Assembly (NCBI RefSeq): GCF_937863485.1
Contig: NZ_CALMFY010000162.1
Span: forward strand, 47,779 to 111,778
DNA length: 64,000 bases
Reading direction: 5' to 3'
From: an uncultured Nostoc sp.
GTDB taxonomy: Bacteria > Cyanobacteriota > Cyanobacteriia > Cyanobacteriales > Nostocaceae
The notes beneath the pieces are model-generated. The model worked only from the letters and a program-made list of their open reading frames with translations. It was not told where the DNA came from and did no database searches. Positions 52,913-61,562 of this stretch are shown here, one piece after another (position 1 is the first letter of the stretch; the number at the start of each line of letters is the position of its first letter). A program made the translations under genes and the position numbers.

Positions 52913-54400
52913 GTGACTCAACCTAATAATAAGACTGACCTTCAAGAGAAAACGGATGTAGGGACTTTCATAGCTCAGGCTACTACCACAGACAAATGGC
53001 AAGTATTGTCGTACAGTGCTCCAATCCTACCTATGCATGCCGCTCTACTTCGTACTGGTAAAATATTCTTTTTCTGCGGTTCGGGTAATGATCCGGCTCG
53101 ATTAAATACTCCTTATGACAGTGTGGTTTGGGATGTGACTAAAGGAACCTTTTCCCGTCAAGCGCCTCCATTGGATGATAATAATCAACCTATTGACCTT
53201 TTTTGCGCTGGTCACTCCTTCCGTTCTGAGGGTCTGTTAATGGTTGCGGGTGGAACTCTGCGCTATGACCCATTTTGTGGTTCACCCTCTGCTCTGATGT
53301 TTGATCCCATTACCGAAAAATGGGTCAAGAAGCCATCAATGAATAATGGCCGCTGGTATCCTACTGTGTTAACACTAGGCAGCGGTCGGATCTTTGTACT
53401 GTCTGGACCGGATAAAGATGGCAAGCTCAACAGACAACCAGAAATTTATTCTGTTACATTTCCAAATGGTTGGAACGCTTTTCCAGCAACTAGTTCTATC
53501 CCAGAATACGCAAATTTATTTTTACTAAGTAATGGAAACATCTTTTATTCAGGTGCTCAGATGGGCGGCAACAATGGAGTAGCGCCAAGGATACTAACCG
53601 TACCAGGAACATTTACGCAAACCATGACAGAAAAAGTGGTGACAGGACTGCAAAACTCAGGCTCCTGTAACCAAGCTACCAGTGTGCTTTTACCACCAGC
53701 ACAAGACCAAAAAGTTATGATTCTCGGTGGGGGTGATAATACTACAGCAACAAACAGGGTAAATATTGTAGATTTAAAAGCTACTAACCCAACTTACGTA
53801 GCAGCAAAGTCTCTAAACTATGCTCGCATGCATCTGAGTGCAGTTTTGTTGCCCGATCGCACAGTGTTTGTTTGCAATGGCAGCAAAATGAGTGAGGACA
53901 CAAAACAATCAATGCTGCCAGCAGAAATTTACAATCCAGTCACAAATACCTGGACAGTAGTAGCTAAACAAAATGTCCCCCGCGTATATCACTCAGTGGC
54001 CTTGCTCCTGCCAGATGGTAGGGTAGCCACAGCTGGAGGTAACCCCGCGCGGACTGTCAATGAACTGCGATTAGAAATTTACAGTCCTGCGTATATGTCG
54101 CGGTCACGACCAATCATTCAGAGCGCTCCTCAAACATTGAGCTACGGGCTGCAATTTACGATTCAGACACCCCAGGCTGGGAATATTAAATGGGTTAGTC
54201 TGATTAGACCAATGGCAACCACTCATTCCTGCGATACAGAACAAAGGTTAGTGGATCTACCGATTAATTCTCGGAACGCTACTTCTCTCAATGTCACGGT
54301 AACAAACAATCGAAACATAGCGCCACCAGGCTGGTACATGCTTTTTATTAGTGACAATAATGGAACACCATCAGTAGCAACCTGGACGCGATTATTTTAG
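52913..54400 (+). CDS. Copper-radical oxidase (galactose/glyoxal oxidase type)
   Basis: A 495-residue kelch-like beta-propeller with a C-terminal Ig-like (DUF1929) domain (about 395-495). All active-site residues of the galactose-oxidase superfamily can be placed: Cys98 (DLFCAGHS, thioether), Tyr149 (NGRWYPT), Tyr359-His360 (PRVYHSV) and His438 (TTHSCD). In galactose oxidase these are Cys228, Tyr272, Tyr495-His496 and His581; spacing is similar. It would oxidise primary alcohols or aldehydes to make H2O2. GTG start; no signal peptide is seen, which is odd for this family. A Tat-exported gene follows on the same strand. Confidence 0.85.
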   Translation: MTQPNNKTDLQEKTDVGTFIAQATTTDKWQVLSYSAPILPMHAALLRTGKIFFFCGSGNDPARLNTPYDSVVWDVTKGTFSRQAPPLDDNNQPIDLFCAGHSFRSEGLLMVAGGTLRYDPFCGSPSALMFDPITEKWVKKPSMNNGRWYPTVLTLGSGRIFVLSGPDKDGKLNRQPEIYSVTFPNGWNAFPATSSIPEYANLFLLSNGNIFYSGAQMGGNNGVAPRILTVPGTFTQTMTEKVVTGLQNSGSCNQATSVLLPPAQDQKVMILGGGDNTTATNRVNIVDLKATNPTYVAAKSLNYARMHLSAVLLPDRTVFVCNGSKMSEDTKQSMLPAEIYNPVTNTWTVVAKQNVPRVYHSVALLLPDGRVATAGGNPARTVNELRLEIYSPAYMSRSRPIIQSAPQTLSYGLQFTIQTPQAGNIKWVSLIRPMATTHSCDTEQRLVDLPINSRNATSLNVTVTNNRNIAPPGWYMLFISDNNGTPSVATWTRLF

Positions 54401-54614
54401 CCTTAGAGGATATTTTAAAAGGGTCTTTTGCTCTCCTAGTTAGCACAGCAAGGTATCTCAGTACATGGCTAAAAGCTTGATTTATCATCGAAGTTAACCC
54501 AAGTGAAAACAGCAAAATTATAGTTTTTAGGACTTTTAAAATATTCTCTTAGACGTTAATGTTCAATACACTGCATGTTTACTCAATAAAAGTCATTAAT
54601 TCTAGGGTAGAAAT

Positions 54615-55736
54615 ATGAATTACAAGGTATCACGTCGAAAGTTTGGCCAGTTGGTACTTGCTGGAACTATAGTATCTGGACTGAGTTATCTAACTAACAA
54701 AGCCTTGGCGCAAACACCAAGTTTTAAAATTATAGGTATAGGTTCTGGCTCTATCATCAGCAGTGACCAAACGGCTATTCCAGAGGTAAACACCACTGAA
54801 TTAGACAGCACTGCCTCAGACAATGTAGTTACAGATGTTAAGCCTGTAGGGCTAGGACTAGTTTTGCAATCCTTTGGTTTGCAATCCTTAAATACAGGAA
54901 AGGTTCAGCTTGTAAGTCCACTAATCTCTCAGATACTTGCCCAGCACGGTACAGCTTTAGTAAAGTCTAATGATGCATTGAATGTCTTCAATTCTTTAAG
55001 CGATGGCACACTTACCGATCGCATTACAGATTTGACTAACGGGATATTGAGTGGCATCACTCCTTCAAGTAATGGCACACCTAGCGATAGCGTTAAACCT
55101 TTAGTAGAGGCTAACGAGACATTGAGTGGCTTCACTTGTTTAAGCGATGGCACACTTGTTGTAGCCGTTACTCCTGTTAGCGCTAGTAGAAGAGAAAAGA
55201 CACCTACTCGCATTACATTTTTGAGTACGCCTGTAAAAACTTTGATAGTCTCAGGACTTAAACAGAGTCAACAGCTTGGGAGCTTGGTAGGCACTAATGA
55301 TGGGCGACTCATCGGTCTAGTAAATAAGAAGAACGGTACACCGCCGATCAAATTGGTAGATATTGACCTTGAAACAGGAGAGATCAGTGTTATTAGTAAA
55401 GTAAAATTGCCGAACGATGAGCGAGTCAGCAATCTAGCTGAATGCCCAGATGGAAAACTCTATACGTCCTTAGTTGGACCAGGTGGTGAAACAACTCTGG
55501 TGCAGCTAGATTCAAATCAAAAAAATCCGATCAGACTGGCACAATTGAAACTTAATGGTAAAGTATGGAATAATGGCTTACAAAGCTTAGTTTGCTCTGC
55601 AACAGGTCAACTCATCGCTTTTGGAGCGCTGAGATATGAGACACCTAATGTTGTGTATAGCGTAGATAAGAACACTGGAAACATGACTCGGCTACAAGAC
55701 TTTGACGCTGCTCAGATTACGCTTGCTCGTGCGTAG
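54615..55736 (+). CDS. Tat-exported protein of unknown function
   Basis: A 373-residue protein. The N-terminus SRRKFGQLVLAGTIVSG is a Tat signal (twin Arg, then a hydrophobic stretch, ALA cleavage region). The mature part is beta-rich with repeated strand-turn units (DGRLIGLVNKKNGT, DGKLYTSLVG, GQLIAFGAL) that suggest a propeller. No catalytic motif found. It starts 214 bases after the copper oxidase gene and ends at a terminator, so the two may form one transcript. Export by Tat fits a folded, cofactor-bearing protein. Confidence 0.7.
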   Translation: MNYKVSRRKFGQLVLAGTIVSGLSYLTNKALAQTPSFKIIGIGSGSIISSDQTAIPEVNTTELDSTASDNVVTDVKPVGLGLVLQSFGLQSLNTGKVQLVSPLISQILAQHGTALVKSNDALNVFNSLSDGTLTDRITDLTNGILSGITPSSNGTPSDSVKPLVEANETLSGFTCLSDGTLVVAVTPVSASRREKTPTRITFLSTPVKTLIVSGLKQSQQLGSLVGTNDGRLIGLVNKKNGTPPIKLVDIDLETGEISVISKVKLPNDERVSNLAECPDGKLYTSLVGPGGETTLVQLDSNQKNPIRLAQLKLNGKVWNNGLQSLVCSATGQLIAFGALRYETPNVVYSVDKNTGNMTRLQDFDAAQITLARA

Positions 55737-55770
55737 AAGGGATTGAGCCAATATCTAGCAAAAAAGTGCC

Positions 55771-55800
55771 AAGCCCTCATCTTGCCTTGAGGGCTTTTTA
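55771..55800 (+). terminator. Rho-independent terminator after the Tat-exported gene
   Basis: AAGCCCTCA pairs with TGAGGGCTT around eight bases, followed by TTTTA. 34 bases after the stop. Confidence 0.85.
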
Positions 55801-55874
55801 TTGGCATTGATTGGTACACCTTATTATTAAAAATATTTTGAGTATTTTAATTGATGGATAAAAGGCGCTTTATT

Positions 55875-56807
55875 CTAACTTCTCACAGATGCCCTTTCCC
55901 TAAGAAATGCATCAAATGTAAATTTATCCGGTAGCGAAGTTTGTGCGCCTGGTTTTGTTGTCGCCAAAGCACCTGCTGCTGCACCCCAAACAACTGCCTG
56001 ATGTAAAGAAAGTCCTTCAAAAAGTGCTGCCGTTAAGCCGCCATTAAAAGCATCGCCAGCAGCTACTGTGTCAATCGCATGAACTGGAAACGCTGGTACA
56101 AAAAACTTTTCCTCAGCAGTGGCACAAAAAACACCTTTAGCACCCAGTTTAACGATCGCACATTTCACACCCCGTTGTAATAAAACTCCAGCTGCTTTGG
56201 CTGCAAGTTCTTCTCCATCCACAGGAAAACCCACTAACTGCGAGGCTTCAACTTCATTCGGTGTGATAATGTCCACTAACGGGTAAAGTTCATCGGGGAA
56301 ATCAGATTGTGCGGGTGCGGGGTCGAGAATTACGGTTATTTTGGTTTCTCTTGCGGCTTTAGCTGCTGCAATCACGGCAGGAATCGGAATTTCTAATTGT
56401 AAAAGCAGTGCTGTAGCTTCTGGTAATAAATGGGACAATCGTTCTACATCTTCTTGATTGACACACCCATTTGCACCAGGAATTACAATAATTTGATTTT
56501 CACCAGCATGATTTACGGCGATGATGGCGACTCCAGAACTAACAGTCTCATCCACGAAAATATTCTCAATCTGCACACCAGATGCTTGCAAATTGTTGAC
56601 AAGTTCCACACCAAAATTGTCTGCACCTACACGCCCCACCATTTGGGCAGGAATTCCCAATCTTGCTAATGCTACGGCTTGATTAGCTCCTTTTCCTCCT
56701 GAAACTTGAAAAAAGTCTTCTCCTAGCAACGTTTCTCCTGCGACTGGCAACCGGGGTGCTGTTGCTACCAAGTCTATATTTATGCTGCCGAAGATGATAA
56801 TGCTCAT
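55875..56807 (-). CDS. rbsK: Ribokinase, PfkB family
   Basis: A 310-residue sugar kinase. N-terminal FGSINIDLV and QVSGGKGANQAVALARLG (PfkB signature 1), and the C-terminal DTVAAGDAFNGGLTAAL (signature 2, catalytic Asp in GDAF). Ribose to ribose-5-phosphate is the likely reaction; DLVATAPRLPVAGETL is also typical. ATG 56807 is preferred because conservation starts there; an ATG 30 bases upstream is possible. No rbs transporter is adjacent. Confidence 0.9.
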   Translation of the reverse strand: MSIIIFGSINIDLVATAPRLPVAGETLLGEDFFQVSGGKGANQAVALARLGIPAQMVGRVGADNFGVELVNNLQASGVQIENIFVDETVSSGVAIIAVNHAGENQIIVIPGANGCVNQEDVERLSHLLPEATALLLQLEIPIPAVIAAAKAARETKITVILDPAPAQSDFPDELYPLVDIITPNEVEASQLVGFPVDGEELAAKAAGVLLQRGVKCAIVKLGAKGVFCATAEEKFFVPAFPVHAIDTVAAGDAFNGGLTAALFEGLSLHQAVVWGAAAGALATTKPGAQTSLPDKFTFDAFLRERASVRS

Positions 56808-56969
56808 AATGCTTATTTTTGTTGATTTTAAAGTCATTTAGCCTAATATTACAGTCGGCGTTCGCAACTGTTGTTTTGGCAATAGTAGAAGCCGAATCTT
56901 TGCGATCCCATTTTTTGATTTTGACGCGAATATTATTTGGTATCAAACTAAAAAAACAATCTTGTTATA

Positions 56970-57512
56970 TTAAAAGTTACTTTCTTGCTCTAGACAAATG
57001 AATGGTTTTAACAAATCATATTCTTTCCAATTGTCAATATCAATCATTACGCCGTCTAAAAATTTCTGCTCTTTTCGCAACCAACCTCCAAGCTCGAAGA
57101 AGACGATTAGCGGTTCGTAGGGAGCGGGGAGATTAAACTGAGTAACCTCTCTTTGGTTTTTAACACCTGACCAACGTATATACCAAAGAGATGCAATAGT
57201 AGTGTAAATGTTCACACGATCGCGCAGAAACACAGTAATTTCTGCAAGAACGGATTCGGAAATTTCCTGCTCACCAAATATTTCGATAATAACTGGTTCG
57301 GAAATTTCCCGCTCGCCAAATATTTCATCAACTATACTGATAAATGGCCATTTCTGAGTCGCATTTAAAGCTTTACCCCAGAGAGCCATCCGACGCAGCC
57401 ATTCACGCACCAGAAGCTTACAAGTTTCTTGATTGTAATCATATGAATCGTTAAACCACTTTACTTGCTTAAGCCGTTGAATAGCTTTATTAATTTCGTT
57501 TTCACTATCCAT
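56970..57512 (-). CDS. Hypothetical protein, candidate immunity protein
   Basis: A 180-residue soluble protein, acidic, with a duplicated stretch (IFGEREISEPVIIE / IFGEQEISESVLAE). The C-terminal half is aromatic-rich. No family recognised. It begins 53 bases after a fragment of a polymorphic toxin on the same strand. In toxin-immunity loci the immunity gene directly follows the toxin, so this is a candidate immunity protein by position only. Confidence 0.5.
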   Translation of the reverse strand: MDSENEINKAIQRLKQVKWFNDSYDYNQETCKLLVREWLRRMALWGKALNATQKWPFISIVDEIFGEREISEPVIIEIFGEQEISESVLAEITVFLRDRVNIYTTIASLWYIRWSGVKNQREVTQFNLPAPYEPLIVFFELGGWLRKEQKFLDGVMIDIDNWKEYDLLKPFICLEQESNF

Positions 57513-57564
57513 ATCTAATTCTTCCTATCTTTTATGCGGCATCTTAGTTTTCTTCAAAATTGCT

Positions 57565-57960
57565 TTAATATAATATATCTACATCTTCCCATATTGGGTA
57601 TTTCTGAGATTTCCAATGTGCAAATGGTGGTTTAACATAGTCTGCATGAGGTGCAAGTTCATGAGCTCCTGGATTTTGCGGAGTGCCTTTATAAGGAAGA
57701 CCATTTTTCATTAAAGCTAGCTCAACATACTCGTGTGCAACAATTCGCTTAAATGCTGCAAGCTCGTTGCCATGTAATTCTTGGTTACCAGCTTTTACCC
57801 ATAGTTGTGAAATTGTTGGATCTGCTTCAAAACGCATTATTCCATCTGGAGTAAGATGTTCTTCTAAGAATAAATGTGTCCTGACAGACTCGATTATATT
57901 TACTGATATACCAGTATTAGAACTGATGTTATTTACATCCTGTTGATGATTAAGCTCTCT
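57565..57960 (-). pseudogene. Orphan polymorphic-toxin C-terminal domain
   Basis: The frame is open from a TAA at 57961-57963 to the stop at 57565, but the first ATG is at 57837. Upstream of this ATG the frame still reads ESVRTHLFLEEHLTPDG and then RFEADPTISQLW. That matches the linker-plus-tail layout of Rhs/polymorphic toxins, so translation from 57837 would skip conserved residues. Further on IVAHEYVELALM supplies an HExxE motif, as in putative zincin-like toxin tips. No Rhs or PT-repeat domain precedes it, so it is a detached tip. It could be expressed from 57837 as a 90-residue protein. Confidence 0.5.
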
Positions 57961-58117
57961 TTATAACTTTATCTTGGAAGCTCTATTCTATGCAGCTTCA
58001 TATTAAATTGGTATTACTCAGTTAAATCTAAATCACTCTGAGCATTTAAATTTATCTAAACCTGATTTGCAAGGAAAGCGGGTTTATTAACGCTTCTATA
58101 TTACCCTGAACAAATTA

Positions 58118-58792
58118 CTAACGCTGAACTTGCTGAATCAGGGCTTGTGTTTGTTGATAAGCTTGGGTATCGCCTTTTTTAAGAAATAATCTTGCAGCTT
58201 CTTGAAGGTCTGTGATCGCACTCTTACTATCTCCTAAAGCATATTTTGCCAGTCCTCGATTACCGTAGGCATCAGCTAGGCTGGGATTGATTTGTAGTGC
58301 TTGGTTAAAGTTTGCGATCGCTTGTTGATGATTTCCCTGTCTAAAATGGGCTAGTCCTAGATTGTAATAACCATCTTGTGAGGTTGGATCAATTTTCACT
58401 GTCTGATTAAAGTCGGCAATGGCTTTTTGAAAATCTCCTAGTTCTACATAAGAGATTCCCCGACCATTATAAGCATCTGTATGCTTAGGATTTAAACGCA
58501 GCGCTAGGTTAAAGTCAGTGATTGCTGCACTGAAGTCTTTTAATTGAGATTTAGCCAAACCTCGGAGGCAAAAACCCTCATAAAATCGTGGATTCAGCCG
58601 CACTACAGAGTCAAAATCTGCGATCGCTCCTTTGAAGTTGCCTTGCTCAAGCTTTTGCACCCCTTGGTTATAGTAATCTTGAAAGTTTGCCGCCTTCAGA
58701 GGTATTTGTGCTTCTTGTGCATAAACAGCAGGCATTACACTCAGTACACTTGTTATTCCCAAGAGGGCTATTGTTCGCTTGATATGGTTCAT
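58118..58792 (-). CDS. Exported TPR protein, 224 aa
   Basis: A signal peptide (about residues 1-25, ending YAQ) followed by five to six TPR units of 34 residues. Units such as GNFKGAIADFDSVVRLNP, KDFSAAITDFNLALRLNP and GNHQQAIANFNQALQINP are clear. A periplasmic adaptor of protein interactions is likely. Many paralogues exist in Nostoc. Partner unknown. Confidence 0.85.
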   Translation of the reverse strand: MNHIKRTIALLGITSVLSVMPAVYAQEAQIPLKAANFQDYYNQGVQKLEQGNFKGAIADFDSVVRLNPRFYEGFCLRGLAKSQLKDFSAAITDFNLALRLNPKHTDAYNGRGISYVELGDFQKAIADFNQTVKIDPTSQDGYYNLGLAHFRQGNHQQAIANFNQALQINPSLADAYGNRGLAKYALGDSKSAITDLQEAARLFLKKGDTQAYQQTQALIQQVQR

Positions 58793-58996
58793 GGCTTTAC
58801 CCCTTCATAACTTGCAGCACAACGTTGGATTGCCAAGGAATCTGTTCAATCTGTTCCTTCACTCTAACAATTGGGGATTGAGGAGTGTGAAAAACTTTTT
58901 ATAAGAACAGACTTAGATATCTTAAAATTAATAAACAAGAATCGTTTTTTTTCGTTTTAAATTTGTAGCTTACTAAAACGTGAGGTTATACTGCAC

Positions 58997-59323
58997 TTGA
59001 GTATTCACAAAACTCACACAAGAATTGCTGAACTAGGAGCCGACAATGAAACTTATAAATACGCCATAGAATGGTTGAAGCAACTACGCACGGTTGTTGC
59101 TGCTAACCAAATGTGGTGGGGTGAACCACTGGTAAATCTGAGCTTTGACTCAGAAATAGTTTTTGAGTGGTGGCACGAAACCAAAAAGTTAACTATTTAT
59201 ATTCCGGGAAATACCATAGAATATATCAAAGTTTGGGGAACTGACATTGACAATGAAATGGAAGACGGCACGTCTTCATCACCTGCTGAACTTACGGCTC
59301 TCTGGAAATGGCTAGTTTCATAG
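58997..59323 (+). CDS. Hypothetical protein of a two-gene module, 108 aa
   Basis: A soluble 108-residue protein with alternating strands: LSFDSEIVFEWWHETKKLTI, YIPGNTIEYIKVWGTDI and EMEDG. I recall similar unnamed proteins in cyanobacteria and other bacteria, often next to a second small gene, as here. TTG start; weak ribosome binding site. A nonsense-interrupted gene begins ten bases downstream on the same strand. Function unknown. Confidence 0.5.
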   Translation: MSIHKTHTRIAELGADNETYKYAIEWLKQLRTVVAANQMWWGEPLVNLSFDSEIVFEWWHETKKLTIYIPGNTIEYIKVWGTDIDNEMEDGTSSSPAELTALWKWLVS

Positions 59324-59332
59324 AGGTTTGCA

Positions 59333-59791
59333 GTGAGCGATGTGGTTACAGATGATGAGCTATTGTATCGGTGCATTTTCCGTGGATTAGACAAATATTA
59401 CCGCATTGGAGAGTTTGGATTAGAACTTACCTCGCAAGCATTTACAGATAGAAATCAAGCTCCTTCTGTTGACAGAGCAAAGCTTTGTGGTTAGGACCCA
59501 CAATGCACGCAGAAAAACCCAGATGATGGTGTCGTGAGTTTAATTACTGGCGAAGTTCGGATGATAAATATTTCTCAAAACGATCAAAAAGGCAACCCAC
59601 TTTTTGATTACAAAATTGATGTCTGTCCAAAGCCAACTGATGACAATCCATCTCACGCACAAATTGAGCCATCTCCTAATTACACAAACAAAACAACTTT
59701 TAAAAAAGTTGCAGAAAAGCTGGCACGGCTTGCAACTGAGAGAATCAAGAAACAGGATTGGGAGATTAAGCCACAGGAATTACGAACTTAG
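59333..59791 (+). pseudogene. Second gene of the module, interrupted by an in-frame TAG
   Basis: From GTG 59333 the frame reads VSDVVTDDELLYRCIFRG to TAG at 59492-59494. The same frame continues after the TAG with DPQCTQKNPDDGVVSLITGE and runs to 59791. The combined length would be 152 codons. The part after the stop can start at GTG 59534 as an 85-residue protein. The continuity across the stop argues for a recent nonsense mutation. Readthrough is possible. Confidence 0.6.
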
Positions 59792-59999
59792 GCGATGACA
59801 TATCACCTCGGCGTGCATAAATACGGTAATTAAAAACTGTATCACTTTCAAAGAAGCATAATGCCTTAGGATAAAAATGTTGTGGACGATAGGTCATTTC
59901 TAATGAGTAGCATTTGAGTAGCGCGATTGCAATGCGTGACCAGCCCAATTCTATAAGTGCGATCGCTAAAAATTCATATTAACTGGGAACTTGGAACAG

Positions 60000-61307
60000 T
60001 CATCCCAAAATAGTTTGTAATAGCAACCAAACATTTAAGCCTACGATAACAATAGCAACTAACCAGGCTAAAGATTTTAACCACAAGGGATTCACAAACT
60101 CACCCATCAAGCGGCGATTACTTGTAAATATCACTAATGGAATCACTGCAAACGGTAACTGTAAGCTGAGAATAACTTGACTGAGAACTATGAGCCTACT
60201 TGTACTCTTTTCACCAAAAAGAATGATTGTAATTAACGCTGGAATGATCGCAAGCAGACGGGTTATTAAACGGCGTAACCAAGAGGGAAAGCGAAATTGT
60301 AAAAAGCCTTCCATAACAATTTGTCCTGCCAGAGTTGCAGTCAGCGTTGAACTTTGCCCAGAAGCAAGTAAAGCGATACCAAAAATAGCACTGGCAGCAC
60401 TAACTCCTAATAATGGTGAAAGTAATTTATAAGCATCTTGAATTTCTGCTACATTCCGATTACCAGAAAAATGAAATGTTGCAGCAGACACAATTAAAAT
60501 CGCTGAGTTGATAAACAGTGCTAATGACAAAGCAAAAGTTGAATCAATTGTACCAAACTTAATTGCTTCCCATCTTTTTTCCGTATTAGGTTGCCAATCA
60601 CGGGTTTGCACAATTGAGGAGTGTAAATATAAGTTGTGAGGCATCACTGTTGCCCCTAAAATGCCGATAGCAATGTAGAGCATTTCTGGATTCTGTAAAA
60701 TCTCTCTCTTGGGCAAATATCCCAACAAAATTCCCCCCAGATCAGGGCGGGAAAACAGAATTTCTGCTATAAAACAGATGCCTACTGTTGCTACCAGCAT
60801 TATTACCAGGGCTTCTGTATAGCGAAAGCCTTTATGTTGCAGAACTAGCAGTACCAGGACATCCAGCGCTGTGATGCACACACCCCATATCAAGGGAATA
60901 CGGAATAAAAGTTGCAGTGCGATCGCACTTCCCAATAGTTCTGCTAAGTCACAAGCGGCGATCGCAATCTCACACAGTACCCACAAACAAAAGCTTACCC
61001 TTCGACTGAAATAGTCCCGACAAGCCTGTGCCAAATCTCGCCCCGTAGCAACTCCCAAACGTACGCATAGTGATTGAAGTAATATCGCCATCAGGTTCGA
61101 TAGCAGAATCACTGTTAATAGAGTGTACCCAAACTTTGACCCCCCAGCTATGTCTGTTGCCCAATTTCCAGGGTCTATGTATCCGACTGAAACCAGATAC
61201 CCTGGTCCTGCATAAGCAAACATCTTACGCCAAAAGCCGCTGCTGTTAGGGACTCTAATACTGCGATGAACCTCTGGTAAGCTAGGTTTGTTTTCTGGAG
61301 GAGTCAT
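60000..61307 (-). CDS. mntH: Nramp-family divalent metal transporter MntH
   Basis: A 435-residue membrane protein with about 11 helices, usual for bacterial MntH. The metal site is in YIDPGNWATDIAGG (DPGN, helix 1) and GATVMPHNLYLHS (MPHN, helix 6). Proton-coupled uptake of Mn2+ (and other divalent ions) is expected. Start ATG 61307. The upstream 255 bases hold the promoter; no MntR or Mur box can be named by eye. Confidence 0.92.
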   Translation of the reverse strand: MTPPENKPSLPEVHRSIRVPNSSGFWRKMFAYAGPGYLVSVGYIDPGNWATDIAGGSKFGYTLLTVILLSNLMAILLQSLCVRLGVATGRDLAQACRDYFSRRVSFCLWVLCEIAIAACDLAELLGSAIALQLLFRIPLIWGVCITALDVLVLLVLQHKGFRYTEALVIMLVATVGICFIAEILFSRPDLGGILLGYLPKREILQNPEMLYIAIGILGATVMPHNLYLHSSIVQTRDWQPNTEKRWEAIKFGTIDSTFALSLALFINSAILIVSAATFHFSGNRNVAEIQDAYKLLSPLLGVSAASAIFGIALLASGQSSTLTATLAGQIVMEGFLQFRFPSWLRRLITRLLAIIPALITIILFGEKSTSRLIVLSQVILSLQLPFAVIPLVIFTSNRRLMGEFVNPLWLKSLAWLVAIVIVGLNVWLLLQTILG

Positions 61308-61562
61308 TTACTTTGCCGTTAAATCTTCTCATATTGTTTTCATAATCTCATCAAATATAGAATAAACATCAACCTTTAGGCAAGTATGGATGTTGTAGTA
61401 TCTCAGTACATTATTATCAATACTCCCAACAGCACAATGTGTGAGCCTAACGGTTATGATTGAGTAATCTAATCACACACCCTAATATAAAAACGATAAT
61501 AAGTATTAGGTTTTAGTTGTGATTACAGGTATCTATTTTGCTCCTTTGATGGCAAAATATTG

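Noticed and set aside
56683..56946. 87-codon minus frame at the start of rbsK
   Set aside because: Out-of-frame shadow of the PfkB N-terminus.
61308..61562. Metal-responsive operator or manganese riboswitch upstream of mntH
   Set aside because: No conserved box or aptamer core could be matched by eye.
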